64,000 nucleotides of DNA, taken from Mesorhizobium prunaredense (GTDB taxonomy: Bacteria; Pseudomonadota; Alphaproteobacteria; Rhizobiales; Rhizobiaceae). Shown here in pieces: positions 16,980 through 25,566 of this stretch. The notes beneath the pieces are model-generated. The model did not search any database. It saw nothing but the letters and a program-made list of their open reading frames with translations, and was not told the origin of the DNA. The stretch's first letter is position 1. Every line of letters begins with the position of its first letter. The stretch covers positions 513,044 through 577,043 of the forward strand of contig NZ_FTPD01000045.1 in assembly GCF_900156895.1 (NCBI RefSeq). The letters are read 5' to 3'. A program made the position numbers and the translations under genes.

Positions 16980-17490
16980 AGCTGAACCTCACCGGCAATG
17001 CGATCCTTGCCGCGAACGGATTCATAAGGAAAACCGCGCGCAGGCTGGGGCCGCGGAGAAATTCCACAACCACTACGCGATACTAGCAAAGCCTGCGCGT
17101 GCCGCTGAGCACCGAATAAGGCTTAACTGTGTCTCCTCCTTACTTACTTATTGCGCCCTCACCCAAGTACCATACCCCTTAAGGTGTAGGTGGCCAGCTG
17201 CCGGCGGCAGCGGGTTGCTGCTCATCAGATACATATCATCTGAATTTGTGGTTGACTCATTATACCAGTTGGCTTAGCTGTTGGAATGACTTTGGCCAGC
17301 CGAGGCCGGGCTGAAAATTGGGCAGGCGGCAGGTGGAGGGGCAGGCTGAGGACAGAACCGAGCCGGATGATCCACCCGGGTGAGCCGGCAAATGACCCGA
17401 TCCGCGACACCGGACGCGATCCGCCTGACAAACTGGAATGCATTTCAGCCTGGGCCGCGGAAGCACAGGTTTTTCAAATGGGAGGAAACC
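16980..17490. other. Intergenic region of 511 bases before the second sugar importer
   Basis: No convincing gene is seen on either strand. It holds the start region of the coiled-coil gene, an AT-richer stretch around 17130-17190, and the operator-like motif at 17255-17270. An untranslated leader of up to about 200 bases follows before the binding-protein gene. The leader was scanned by eye for known riboswitch cores and none was recognised. Confidence 0.5.
17255..17270. promoter_or_regulatory. Candidate NanR-like operator upstream of the apiose-region importer
   Basis: ACTCATTATACCAGTT (17255-17270) shares ATTATACCAGTTG with the apnO site and ACTCATTATACCAG with the site at 25522-25535. TTGACT (17252-17257) overlaps its left edge and may be a -35 box, so binding would block transcription. 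It lies about 220 bases before ATG 17491. Confidence 0.55.
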
Positions 17491-18432
17491 ATGAAACTCA
17501 CTCGCAGAATAACACTTGCGGCATTTGCCGGCATGCTGGCGCTGGGCACCGCCGCACCCGCCTACGCGGCGGATCTCATTGCCATCATCACGCCCTCGCA
17601 CGACAATCCGTTCTTCAAGGCCGAAGCCGTCGGCGCGGAAGCCAAGGCCAAGGAACTCGGCTATGAAACGCTGGTTCTGGTCCATGACGACGACGCCAAC
17701 AAGCAGTCCGAGCTGATCGACACGGCGATCGGCCGCGGCGCCAAGGCGATCATCCTCGACAATGCCGGCGCCGACGCCTCGGTCGCTGCCGTGCAGAAGG
17801 CCAAGGACGCGGGCGTTCCGTCTTTCCTGATCGATCGCGAGATCAACGCCACCGGCGTCGCCGTCGCGCAGATCGTCTCCAACAACTACCAGGGCGCCCA
17901 GCTCGGCGCGCAGGAGTTCGTCAAGCTGATGGGCGAGAAGGGCAATTACGTCGAGCTGGTCGGCAAGGAATCCGACACCAATGCCGGCATCCGCTCCAAG
18001 GGCTACCACGATGTCATCGACGACTATCCGGACCTCAAGATGGTGGCGCAGCAGTCGGCCAACTGGAGCCAGACCGAGGCCTATGCCAAGATGGAATCGA
18101 TCCTCCAGGCCAATCCGGACATCAAGGGCGTGATCTCCGGCAACGATACGATGGCGATGGGCGCCCATGCCGCCCTTGCCGCCGCCGGCCGCAAGGACGT
18201 CATCGTCGTCGGCTTCGACGGATCGAACGACGTGCGCGACTCGATCGCCTCTGGCGGCATCAAGGCCACGGTCCTGCAGCCGGCCTATGCGCAGGCTCAG
18301 ATGGCAGTCGAGCAGGCCAACGACTTCATCAAGAACAAGAAGTCTCCGGCCGAGGAAAAGCAGCTGATGGACTGCGTCCTGATCAATGGCGACAATGCCG
18401 CCAAGCTGGAAACCTTCGCGCTGACCAACTGA
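17491..18432 (+). CDS. Sugar ABC transporter periplasmic binding protein, RbsB-like (313 aa)
   Basis: A type 1 periplasmic binding protein with a Sec signal (MKLTRRITLAAFAGMLALG, cleavage after AYA). The sequence DLIAIITPSHDNPFFKAEA opens the mature protein, and IVVGFDGSNDVRDSI is the hinge-proximal ligand segment of the ribose-binding group. A GGGAGG site precedes ATG 17491. It is the first gene of an importer operon (binding protein, DUF2291, ATPase, permease) that continues into apsD and apnL. D-apiose or a related branched pentose is therefore the likely ligand. Confidence 0.85.
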   Translation: MKLTRRITLAAFAGMLALGTAAPAYAADLIAIITPSHDNPFFKAEAVGAEAKAKELGYETLVLVHDDDANKQSELIDTAIGRGAKAIILDNAGADASVAAVQKAKDAGVPSFLIDREINATGVAVAQIVSNNYQGAQLGAQEFVKLMGEKGNYVELVGKESDTNAGIRSKGYHDVIDDYPDLKMVAQQSANWSQTEAYAKMESILQANPDIKGVISGNDTMAMGAHAALAAAGRKDVIVVGFDGSNDVRDSIASGGIKATVLQPAYAQAQMAVEQANDFIKNKKSPAEEKQLMDCVLINGDNAAKLETFALTN

Positions 18433-18450
18433 GCCGGTGTGACATCAATC

Positions 18451-18481
18451 GCAAGGGACGAGCTTCCGGCTCGTCCCTTGC
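18451..18481 (+). terminator. Intercistronic stem-loop after the binding-protein gene
   Basis: GCAAGGGACGAGC (18451-18463) and GCTCGTCCCTTGC (18469-18481) are perfect 13-base arms around TTCCG. It lies 18 bases after the binding-protein stop and ahead of the DUF2291 gene. Such stems often protect the upstream message or terminate part of the transcripts, giving an excess of binding protein over membrane parts. Confidence 0.6.
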
Positions 18482-18525
18482 TTACATTTCCTGGGTACCC
18501 TGACCGCCATGCCGAACAAGCCGAC

Positions 18526-19200
18526 ATGTTGAACAAGCTGACTCGGACGACCGTTGCCTGGCCGACCCTCGCTTGGCTGACCCTTGCCGCGATATTTGGC
18601 ATCAGCCTGACCGCCTGCAAGATCATGCCGACACCGTCCGCGGAAAATGGCGGCCATGCTCCGGCCTTCAACGCGGACAAGATGGTCGGCGATATCTGGG
18701 CTGCCAAAATGGTGCCCTATCTCCAGCAGAAGGCCGGATCGTTTCCCGAGGTTCACGCCCTGGCGAAAGCCGATCCTGCCGCCGCCGGCGCCAAATATGG
18801 CAATCCGAAGAAGCAGGCGAATTCGCCGTGGACCTTCGCGGTTCGCCTCGAAGGCAAGGTTGTTGCGGCGAACACACAGTCACGCGCGGCAACCATGGAT
18901 GTCGATGCCGACGGTGACGGCAAGGCGGATGCGCGGGTGCAGATCGGACCCGCGATGCGTGGCACCGCGCTGCGCGACAGCCTCGACTTCATCCAGTTCA
19001 ACGATTTCACCAATCAGATCGACTTCGCCCAGTTCGGCAAGGCGTTCAACATCCATGCCGACAAGACGGTGCTTTCCAAGCTGCCGCGCGAAGCGCTGGA
19101 GGGCCGCAGCGCCAGTGTTGTCGGCGCTTATGTGATGGGCAGCGGCCAGGACCTGCCGCTGGTGACCCCGGCGGAGGCAGAGATCGGGCCAAAGCCATGA
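18526..19200 (+). CDS. DUF2291 family lipoprotein of sugar importers (224 aa)
   Basis: A small lipoprotein: the N-terminal hydrophobic segment ends in the lipobox LTAC, so it should be anchored to a membrane facing the periplasm. DUF2291 genes occur repeatedly inside RbsABC-type sugar operons, but their role is not established. ATG 18526 is chosen because it begins the signal peptide; the earlier in-frame ATG would add about 29 residues of no family character. It overlaps the ATPase gene by four bases. Confidence 0.75.
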   Translation: MLNKLTRTTVAWPTLAWLTLAAIFGISLTACKIMPTPSAENGGHAPAFNADKMVGDIWAAKMVPYLQQKAGSFPEVHALAKADPAAAGAKYGNPKKQANSPWTFAVRLEGKVVAANTQSRAATMDVDADGDGKADARVQIGPAMRGTALRDSLDFIQFNDFTNQIDFAQFGKAFNIHADKTVLSKLPREALEGRSASVVGAYVMGSGQDLPLVTPAEAEIGPKP

Positions 19201-20753
19201 CTGCCGCCGGCGATCATGATGTCATCCTGAAGCTGGAAGACGTCTCCAAGGTCTATTCGGGCACAGTCGCGGTCAAGCGCGCGAATTTCGAAGTGCGCAA
19301 GGGCGCGGTCAACGTGCTGGTCGGCGAAAACGGCGCCGGCAAATCGACGCTGATGAAGATCATCGCCGGCGTCGAACAGCCGACGCTCGGCCGCATCCTC
19401 CTGGAGGGCGAAGAGGTTTCCTTCTCCTCATCCGGCGACGCGGTGAACCGCGGCATCGGCATGGTGTTCCAGGAGCTGAACCTGTTCGGCAACCTGAGCG
19501 TCGCCGAGAATATTTTCGCCACTCGCGAGATCACCAACCGGTTCCGCAAGATCGACAGCCGAGAACAGGAGCGCCGCGCGGCCGAGTTTCTCGAGCGCCT
19601 GCAAGCCGGCATCCGGCCCGACATGCTGGTCGAGGACTTGCGCATCGGCCAGCAGCAACTGGTCGAGATCGCCAAGGCGGTTTCGCTCGATGCGCGCATC
19701 CTGATCATGGACGAACCGACCTCGGCGCTGAGTGCGGCGGAAGTCGAGATCCTGTTCAAGGTGATCGCCGACCTCAAGGCGCGCGGCGTGGCGATCGTCT
19801 ATATCTCGCACCGGCTCGAGGAGCTGATCCGCATCGGCGACTACATCACCGTGCTGCGCGACGGCCGCATCACCGGCCAGGAGACGATGAAAAACGTCGA
19901 CACGCAGTGGATCGTGCGGCAGATGATCGGCTCCGACGCCAAGGACTTCGCCAAGGCCGACGGCCATGTTCCGGGCGAAGAGATCTTCCGCGCCGAGGAC
20001 ATCTGCCTGCCGCGCGTGACCGGCGGGCTTGCAGTCGATCATGTCTCGCTGTCGCTGCGTGCCGGCGAGATCCTCGGCATATACGGCCTGATGGGCGCCG
20101 GGCGCAGCGAGCTGTTCGACTGCATCATGGGGCGCCACGGCCATGCCACCGGGGCGATATTCATTGCCGGCAAGAAGGTGAAGGAGCGCGACACCACGCG
20201 ACGGATCCGGCGCGGGCTGGCGCTGATCCCCGAGGACCGCCAGCGCGATGGGCTGGTGTCGATCCTCTCGGTCGCCAGCAATCTGACGCTGGCCAGCCTG
20301 TCGCGGTTTGTCCGCCTGTTCCATATCGGCGGCGCCAAGGAGAACCAGGCGGTGACGCAGATGGTGCGGGAACTGGCGATCAAGGTCGCCGATCCGGCGC
20401 AGGAGGTCTCGTCGCTGTCGGGCGGCAACCAGCAGAAGGTGGTGATCGGCAAGGCGCTGCTCACCGGGCCGAAAGTGCTGCTGATGGACGAGCCGAGCCG
20501 CGGCATCGATGTCGGCGCCAAGGCCGACGTCTTCCGCACCATGCGCAAACTGTCCCGCGACGGACTGGGCATTCTGTTCGCCACCTCCGATCTCGATGAG
20601 GTGATGGCGCTGTCCGACCGGATCGCGGTGATGAGCAATGGAAAACTGACCGGCATGTTCGATCGCGCCGAGGCGACGGAGGCGGCACTTGTCGCCGCAT
20701 CGGCGCTTGGCCACGGGCCGGTCCCGCGCATGGAGAGCCACGCCCATGACTGA
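19197..20753 (+). CDS. Sugar ABC transporter ATPase, RbsA-like tandem NBD (518 aa)
   Basis: Two ABC domains in one chain. Domain 1 has GENGAGKST, a signature-like LRIGQQQLVEI and LIMDEPTSALS. Domain 2 has the typical altered P-loop GLMGAGRSE, then LSGGNQQKV and LMDEPSRGIDVGAK. It drives import of the sugar captured by the 17491-18432 protein. It overlaps the DUF2291 gene by four bases and the permease gene by eight, indicating coupled translation. Confidence 0.92.
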   Translation: MTAAGDHDVILKLEDVSKVYSGTVAVKRANFEVRKGAVNVLVGENGAGKSTLMKIIAGVEQPTLGRILLEGEEVSFSSSGDAVNRGIGMVFQELNLFGNLSVAENIFATREITNRFRKIDSREQERRAAEFLERLQAGIRPDMLVEDLRIGQQQLVEIAKAVSLDARILIMDEPTSALSAAEVEILFKVIADLKARGVAIVYISHRLEELIRIGDYITVLRDGRITGQETMKNVDTQWIVRQMIGSDAKDFAKADGHVPGEEIFRAEDICLPRVTGGLAVDHVSLSLRAGEILGIYGLMGAGRSELFDCIMGRHGHATGAIFIAGKKVKERDTTRRIRRGLALIPEDRQRDGLVSILSVASNLTLASLSRFVRLFHIGGAKENQAVTQMVRELAIKVADPAQEVSSLSGGNQQKVVIGKALLTGPKVLLMDEPSRGIDVGAKADVFRTMRKLSRDGLGILFATSDLDEVMALSDRIAVMSNGKLTGMFDRAEATEAALVAASALGHGPVPRMESHAHD

Positions 20754-21810
20754 CATCCCGGCCAAGGCTTCGGTTGCCTCCGCCTCGAGCGGCTCCGTGC
20801 TGCTGACGCTGATGAAGGCGAGGACGTTCATTGCGCTGATCGCCGTCCTGATCTTCTTCTCGATCGCGGCGCCGAATTTCCTGTCGGCCGCCAACCTGAT
20901 CCTGATGTCGAAGCACGTGGCGCTGAACGCCTTCCTCGCCATGGGCATGACCTTCGTCATCATCACCGGAGGCATCGACCTCTCGGTCGGCTCGATTGTC
21001 GGCCTGTGCGGCATGGTCGCCGGCTATCTCGTGCTCAACGGCATCGACCTGCAGGTCGGCTATACGATCTATTTCAACGTCTTCGAGATCGCACTGATCA
21101 CGCTGGCGGTCGGCATATTGATCGGCGCCGTCAACGGATTGCTGATCACCAGGCTGAATGTCGCGCCGTTCATCGCCACGCTCGGCGTGCTCTATGTCGC
21201 ACGCGGCCTGGCGCTGCTGTCGTCGGATGGCCGCACCTTTCCGAACCTCGTCGGCAAGCCCGATCTGGGCACGACGGGGTTCGGCTTCCTCGGCGCCGGC
21301 CGGCTGCTCGGTCTGCCGGTCTCGATATGGATTCTTGTCGTCGTAGCAGTTGGGGCGGCCTATCTGGCCAAATACACCCCGCTCGGCCGCCACATCTTTG
21401 CCGTCGGCGGCAACGAACGCGCGGCGCGGATTTCGGGCGTCCGGGTCAACATGGTGAAGATGTTCGTCTACATGTTCTCCGGCTTCTGCGCGGCCGTCGT
21501 CGGGCTGATCATCTCCTCCGAACTGATGGCCTCGCATCCGGCGACCGGCGAAAGCTTCGAGCTCAACGCGATCGCCGCGGCGGTGCTCGGCGGCACCTCG
21601 ATGTCGGGTGGCCGCGGCACGATCGGCGGCACCATCGTCGGCGCCTTCGTCATCGGCATCCTTTCCGACGGGCTGGTGATGATGGGGGTGAGCTCGTTCT
21701 GGCAGATGGTGATCAAGGGCCTCGTCATCATTGTCGCCGTCGTCGTCGACCAGGCGCAGCGCCGGCTGCAGAGCCGGGTGACGCTGATGCAGATGGCAAA
21801 GGCAGGCTGA
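20746..21810 (+). CDS. Sugar ABC transporter permease, RbsC-like (354 aa)
   Basis: A polytopic inner-membrane permease with the family motif GGIDLSVGSIVGL and the coupling loop GRHIFAVGGNERAARISG. About ten membrane segments are visible. ATG 20746 sits inside the last codons of the ATPase gene and gives the usual N-terminus; the longer frame upstream is not used. Its stop overlaps the start of apsD (TGATG). Confidence 0.92.
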   Translation: MTDIPAKASVASASSGSVLLTLMKARTFIALIAVLIFFSIAAPNFLSAANLILMSKHVALNAFLAMGMTFVIITGGIDLSVGSIVGLCGMVAGYLVLNGIDLQVGYTIYFNVFEIALITLAVGILIGAVNGLLITRLNVAPFIATLGVLYVARGLALLSSDGRTFPNLVGKPDLGTTGFGFLGAGRLLGLPVSIWILVVVAVGAAYLAKYTPLGRHIFAVGGNERAARISGVRVNMVKMFVYMFSGFCAAVVGLIISSELMASHPATGESFELNAIAAAVLGGTSMSGGRGTIGGTIVGAFVIGILSDGLVMMGVSSFWQMVIKGLVIIVAVVVDQAQRRLQSRVTLMQMAKAG

Positions 21811-22847
21811 TGGTGGCAGAACTGCGTGGAGCGCTGATCGGCTGCGGCTTCTTTGCCGTCAACCAGATGCATGCCTGGCGCGACATCGCGGGTGCTGCGA
21901 TCGTCGCCATCTGCGACCGCGACCCGGAACGGCTCAAAGTAGTCGGCGACCAGTTCGGCATCGTGCGGCGCTATGTCGACGCGGCCGCACTGTTTGCCAG
22001 CGAAAGCCTGGATTTCGTCGATATCGCCACCACCGCGCCGAGCCATCTTCCGCTCGTCGAGATGGCGGCACAAAACCGCGTTCCGGCAATCTGCCAAAAG
22101 CCGTTCGCGCCGTCGCTTGCCGACGCCAAGGCTATGGTCAAGGCATGCAGCGATGCCGGCGTGGCGTTGATGGTGCATGAAAATTTTCGCTGGCAGTCGC
22201 CGATCCAGGCGGTGCGCGCCGTGCTCGACAGCGGCGACATCGGCACACCCTTCTTCGGCCGGATCTCGTTCCGCTCGGCCTATGACGTGTTTTCCGGGCA
22301 GCCCTATCTGGCGACGGGAAAGCGCTTCATCATCGAAGACCTCGGCATCCACAGTCTCGACATAGCCCGCTTCCTGCTGGGCGACGTTTCGACGATCACG
22401 ACCCGAACCGCTCGCATCAATCCCAAGATTGCCGGCGAGGACGTCGCAACCATGCTGATGGACCACAAGAGCGGCGCAACGTCCGTGGTCGACTGCAGCT
22501 ATGCGACCAAGCTCGCCATCGAGCCGTTTCCGCAGACGCTGGTCGAGATCGACGGCAGCGACGGCACGATCCGGCTCGAGCAGAATTACCGGCTCAGCGT
22601 CACCGGCAGGAACGGAACGGCGGTCAGCGACGTCTCGCCGCCACTGCTGCCCTGGGCATCGCGGCCGTGGCACAACATCCAGGAAAGTGTCGTCGCCATT
22701 CAAAAGCACTGGGTCGACTGCCTGGCGAACGGGACCGAACCGGCAACCTCGGGCGCGGACAATCTTAGGACCTTGGCGCTGGTCGAGGCCGCCTATGCCG
22801 GTGCTGCAAGCGGTGAACCGGTGCAACTCGACGCTTTGCTGAGATGA
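21810..22847 (+). CDS. apsD: Gfo/Idh/MocA oxidoreductase, probable D-apiose dehydrogenase (345 aa)
   Basis: N-terminal NAD(P)-binding domain (GALIGCGFFAVNQMHAW) and C-terminal Gfo/Idh/MocA substrate domain. AICQKPFAPSLADAK carries the conserved lysine-proline pair and GIHSLDIARFLLG the conserved histidine. ApsD enzymes oxidise D-apiose to apionolactone. The start at ATG 21810 overlaps the permease stop, and the gene overlaps apnL by four bases. The substrate is assigned from context: other members of this large family act on inositols, xylose or glucose. Confidence 0.7.
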   Translation: MVAELRGALIGCGFFAVNQMHAWRDIAGAAIVAICDRDPERLKVVGDQFGIVRRYVDAAALFASESLDFVDIATTAPSHLPLVEMAAQNRVPAICQKPFAPSLADAKAMVKACSDAGVALMVHENFRWQSPIQAVRAVLDSGDIGTPFFGRISFRSAYDVFSGQPYLATGKRFIIEDLGIHSLDIARFLLGDVSTITTRTARINPKIAGEDVATMLMDHKSGATSVVDCSYATKLAIEPFPQTLVEIDGSDGTIRLEQNYRLSVTGRNGTAVSDVSPPLLPWASRPWHNIQESVVAIQKHWVDCLANGTEPATSGADNLRTLALVEAAYAGAASGEPVQLDALLR

Positions 22848-24681
22848 CCGCGGATGCCTTCCTCCTCTATGGCACACACGCGGTCGAGACCGAGCCAGTC
22901 AGGTTGCGCGCCGGCGCGCTCAGCGCCGACTTCGTCAACGGCAATCTGCGCACCATCCGCCATTGCGGTATCGAGGTGCTGCGCGCCATCGCCTACATCG
23001 TCAGGGATCGCGACTGGGGCACCTACGAGCCGGCGCTGACGGATTTAGTCATCGACCAGGGCACCGGAACTATCGCTGTCAGCTATTCGGCAAGCTGTGT
23101 CGGACCAGAGGGAAGCCGGCTCGACTTTCGCGCGACGATCAAAGGCTCCGCCGACGGCCAGCTGGTTTTCGACGTGATCGCGCTTCCCGAAAACGCTTTC
23201 GAGACCAATCGCTGCGGCTTCTGCATCCTGCATCCGATCGCCGGCCTGGCCGGCAGCCCGGTCACTGTCGAGCACACCGACGGCAGCGTGGTGGAAACAA
23301 AGCTTCCGCATCTGATCGACCCCTGGCAGCCTTTCAAGGATTTGCGGGCGATCACCCATGAGGTCCGGCCCGGCGTCACCGCCGAATGCCGGATGGAAGG
23401 CGATGCGTTCGAGATGGAGGACCAGCGCAATTGGTCGGACGCGTCCTACAAGACCTATGTCCGGCCGCTGGCGCTGCCATGGCCCTATATGCTGCCCGCC
23501 GGCCAGACTCTGCGCCAGACGATCAGTCTGCGTGTGACCGGCGACGGCAGGGTGCCGGCTGCCGCAGCAACCGCCGAGCCGGTCCGAGTCGAGCTCGGCG
23601 AAGCCGGACCGCTGCTGCCGGATATCGGCGTAATCATCTACCCGGACGAGGTCGAGACGGCGCTGGCAAACCTGCCGACACTGTCCGCGCTTGGCCCGCA
23701 ACAGCTGATGTTCCACTACGATCCGACGCGCGGTCACGGACTCGACGCCTTGCAGTCCTATGCCCGGCTCGCCGCAGCCTACCCGGTCGAGACGACGCTC
23801 GAATGCGTCGTTTCCTGCGAGGGCGATCTCGACGCGGAGCTTTCAGATGCCGCCGGCATGGTGCGACAGGCCGGACTAGCACTCTCGGCTATTGCCGTCT
23901 CGCCCTCGGTCGACCGGCAGTCGACGCCGCCGGGCAGCGCGTGGCCTGAATGTCCGCCGCTTGAAGATGTCTATGCCGCGGCGCGCCGCGCCTTTCCCGA
24001 CATCCGCCTCGGCGGCGGCATGTTCAGCTATTTCACCGAACTCAACCGCAAACGCGTTCCCGCCGATCTGCTCGATTTCGTCAGCCACTGCACCTGCCCG
24101 ATCGTGCACGCTGCCGACGATCTCAGCGTCATGCAATCGCTAGAGGCGCTGCCTTTCATCACCCAATCGGCACGAACGATCTTCGGGGCAAAACCCTACC
24201 GGATCGGCCCGTCGACCATCGCCATGCGGCAGAACCCTATGGCGGGGCGACCAAGGCCAATCCGCACAATCAGCGCATCGCCATGGCCGACCGGGATCCG
24301 CGCCATGCCGGCCTGTTCGCGGCTGCATGGACGATCGGCTATGCCGCGCGCGTCGCGGCGGCCGGGCTGGAGATGCTCACGCTGTCCAGCTTCGCTGGAG
24401 CGTTCGGCGTGCTGGCGGCATCCGGGGAACCCGTCGGCGAAGGTGAACCCCGGCCGATCTTCCAGGCCGTGCAGGGGCTTTGCGAACTGGCCGGATTCAG
24501 GCACGTAGCGGCGAGGACGAGCGATGAGACGCGGCTGCTCACGCTGGCCGGCCGTTCCCCCGCGGGCCAGACGCTCATGTGGCTGGCGAACCTGACGGCG
24601 AGCGAAGTGACGGTTGATATTTCCCGGTTCAAACGACGCCACCTCGTGATGACGCCTTACGCGATCACCCGGATCGGGTGA
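22844..24681 (+). pseudogene. apnL: D-apionate lactonase-like gene with a one-base frameshift
   Basis: The reading frame is family-like from ATG 22844 to about 24235 (residue ~464). It then leaves frame at AACCCT and runs as an Arg/Pro-rich nonsense tail to 24508. The neighbouring frame resumes with YGGATKANPHNQRIAMAD and continues to a stop at 24681. Restoring one C in the CCC run at 24235-24237 gives a single 612-residue protein. ApnL opens apionolactone to D-apionate. Loss may be partly tolerated because lactones open slowly without enzyme. A true mutation and a sequencing error cannot be separated here. Confidence 0.65.
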
Positions 24682-24691
24682 ATCAGCTGTT

Positions 24692-24730
24692 GGAATTCAT
24701 CAGCCGGAGTTCATCACCCGGAGTTCATCA
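24692..24730. repeat. Short tandem repeat across the gntR stop codon
   Basis: Two copies of a 14-base unit (24703-24716 and 24717-24730, containing CGGAGTTCATCA) follow a partial copy (24692-24702, GGAATTCATCA). The gntR stop codon lies in the second unit, so the duplication has set the C-terminus of the regulator (ending MNSG) in the convergent gap with apnL. Confidence 0.6.
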
Positions 24731-25424
24731 CGTAGAGCGCGCGTGAACGCTCAAGATGCTTGATCATCGCCTTCTCGGCGCCGTCCGCGTCCTTCTGCTC
24801 GATGCGGCCGATGATCTCTTCGTGTTCGGTCAGCGTGAAATTTTCCTTGCCGGTCCAGATCAGCATTTCGGTGTGATATTCCTTCAGCCAGCCAAGCATC
24901 GCTTCGCTGACCGCGACATAGATCGGGTTGCCGGATATCGCCGCGATCTGGGTATGAAACTTCATATCGGCGGATATGAAGGCTTCGGAATCGCCGCGAA
25001 AGCTCCGCTGTTCGGCAACCGTTGCCCGCAACCGCTGCACGTCCTCGGCGGCGGCCTTTTCGGCGGCTTCCCTGACCATGCCGCGCTCGAAGAAGATGCG
25101 CGCGCTCTTGAGGTGCTCCAGCGTGTCCTTCGACGACGACAGGATGATCTTGGCGGCGCCGTCGACCTGCTTGATGATCGACTTGGCGGTCAGCTGAAGC
25201 ACTTTCGCCCGCTCGCCATGCGAGATCGCGACAAGGCCCATATTGCTCAACGCCTGCATTGCCTCGCGGATCGCCGGCCTGCCGACCGCGAAGCGCTCCA
25301 TCAGCTCGCGCTCCGACGGCATGTCGTCGCCCGGCTGCAATTCGCCGCTGGTGATCAAGCGCTTCAGTCGCAAAAATACTTCGTCGGAAAGTTTGCGCCG
25401 GACGATCGGCTCCGAACGGTTCAT
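24714..25424 (-). CDS. GntR/FadR-family regulator, NanR-like (236 aa)
   Basis: An N-terminal winged helix (about residues 8-75, with PSERELMERFAVGRPAIREA and NGERA-like HGERAKV) is joined to an FCD effector domain. The FCD domain has metal-ligand-type segments ADMKFHTQIAAISGNP and TEHEEI. The DNA-reading helix and its flanks closely resemble E. coli NanR, which binds GGTATA repeats. Three CTGGTATAAT sites precede the apionate transcription units, including this gene's own divergent promoter. A pathway intermediate is the likely inducer. The regulator is convergent with apnL and divergent from oiaX. Confidence 0.8.
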   Translation of the reverse strand: MNRSEPIVRRKLSDEVFLRLKRLITSGELQPGDDMPSERELMERFAVGRPAIREAMQALSNMGLVAISHGERAKVLQLTAKSIIKQVDGAAKIILSSSKDTLEHLKSARIFFERGMVREAAEKAAAEDVQRLRATVAEQRSFRGDSEAFISADMKFHTQIAAISGNPIYVAVSEAMLGWLKEYHTEMLIWTGKENFTLTEHEEIIGRIEQKDADGAEKAMIKHLERSRALYVMNSG

Positions 25425-25521
25425 CGTCGCGAATCACTCCCTTGATCGGTGTCTGTTTAGCATCGTCATGACGAATCCCGGAATGCTCGGCCGAGCAGGA
25501 TATCGCTTGCAATACTTATGT

Positions 25522-25535
25522 ACTCATTATACCAG
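25522..25535. promoter_or_regulatory. Candidate operator between gntR and oiaX
   Basis: ACTCATTATACCAG is identical over 14 bases to part of the site at 17255-17268. It lies between the divergent gntR (start 25424) and oiaX (start 25567), 32 bases from the latter, where a bound repressor could control both. Confidence 0.6.
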
Positions 25536-25566
25536 ATTTCCAGGATCAGGAAACTTTTTTCGGACT

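Noticed and set aside
19428..21014. Long minus-strand frame across the importer ATPase and permease
   Set aside because: Shadow frame in GC-rich coding DNA; the plus strand holds two complete, overlapping transporter genes.
21006..21809. N-terminal extension of the apsD frame into the permease gene
   Set aside because: The extension is Arg/His-rich nonsense; ATG 21810 overlaps the permease stop and starts a proper Rossmann fold.
25243..25566. Upstream extension of the RuBisCO-like protein
   Set aside because: It would run antisense through the gntR start and the operator; the family N-terminus begins at 25567.
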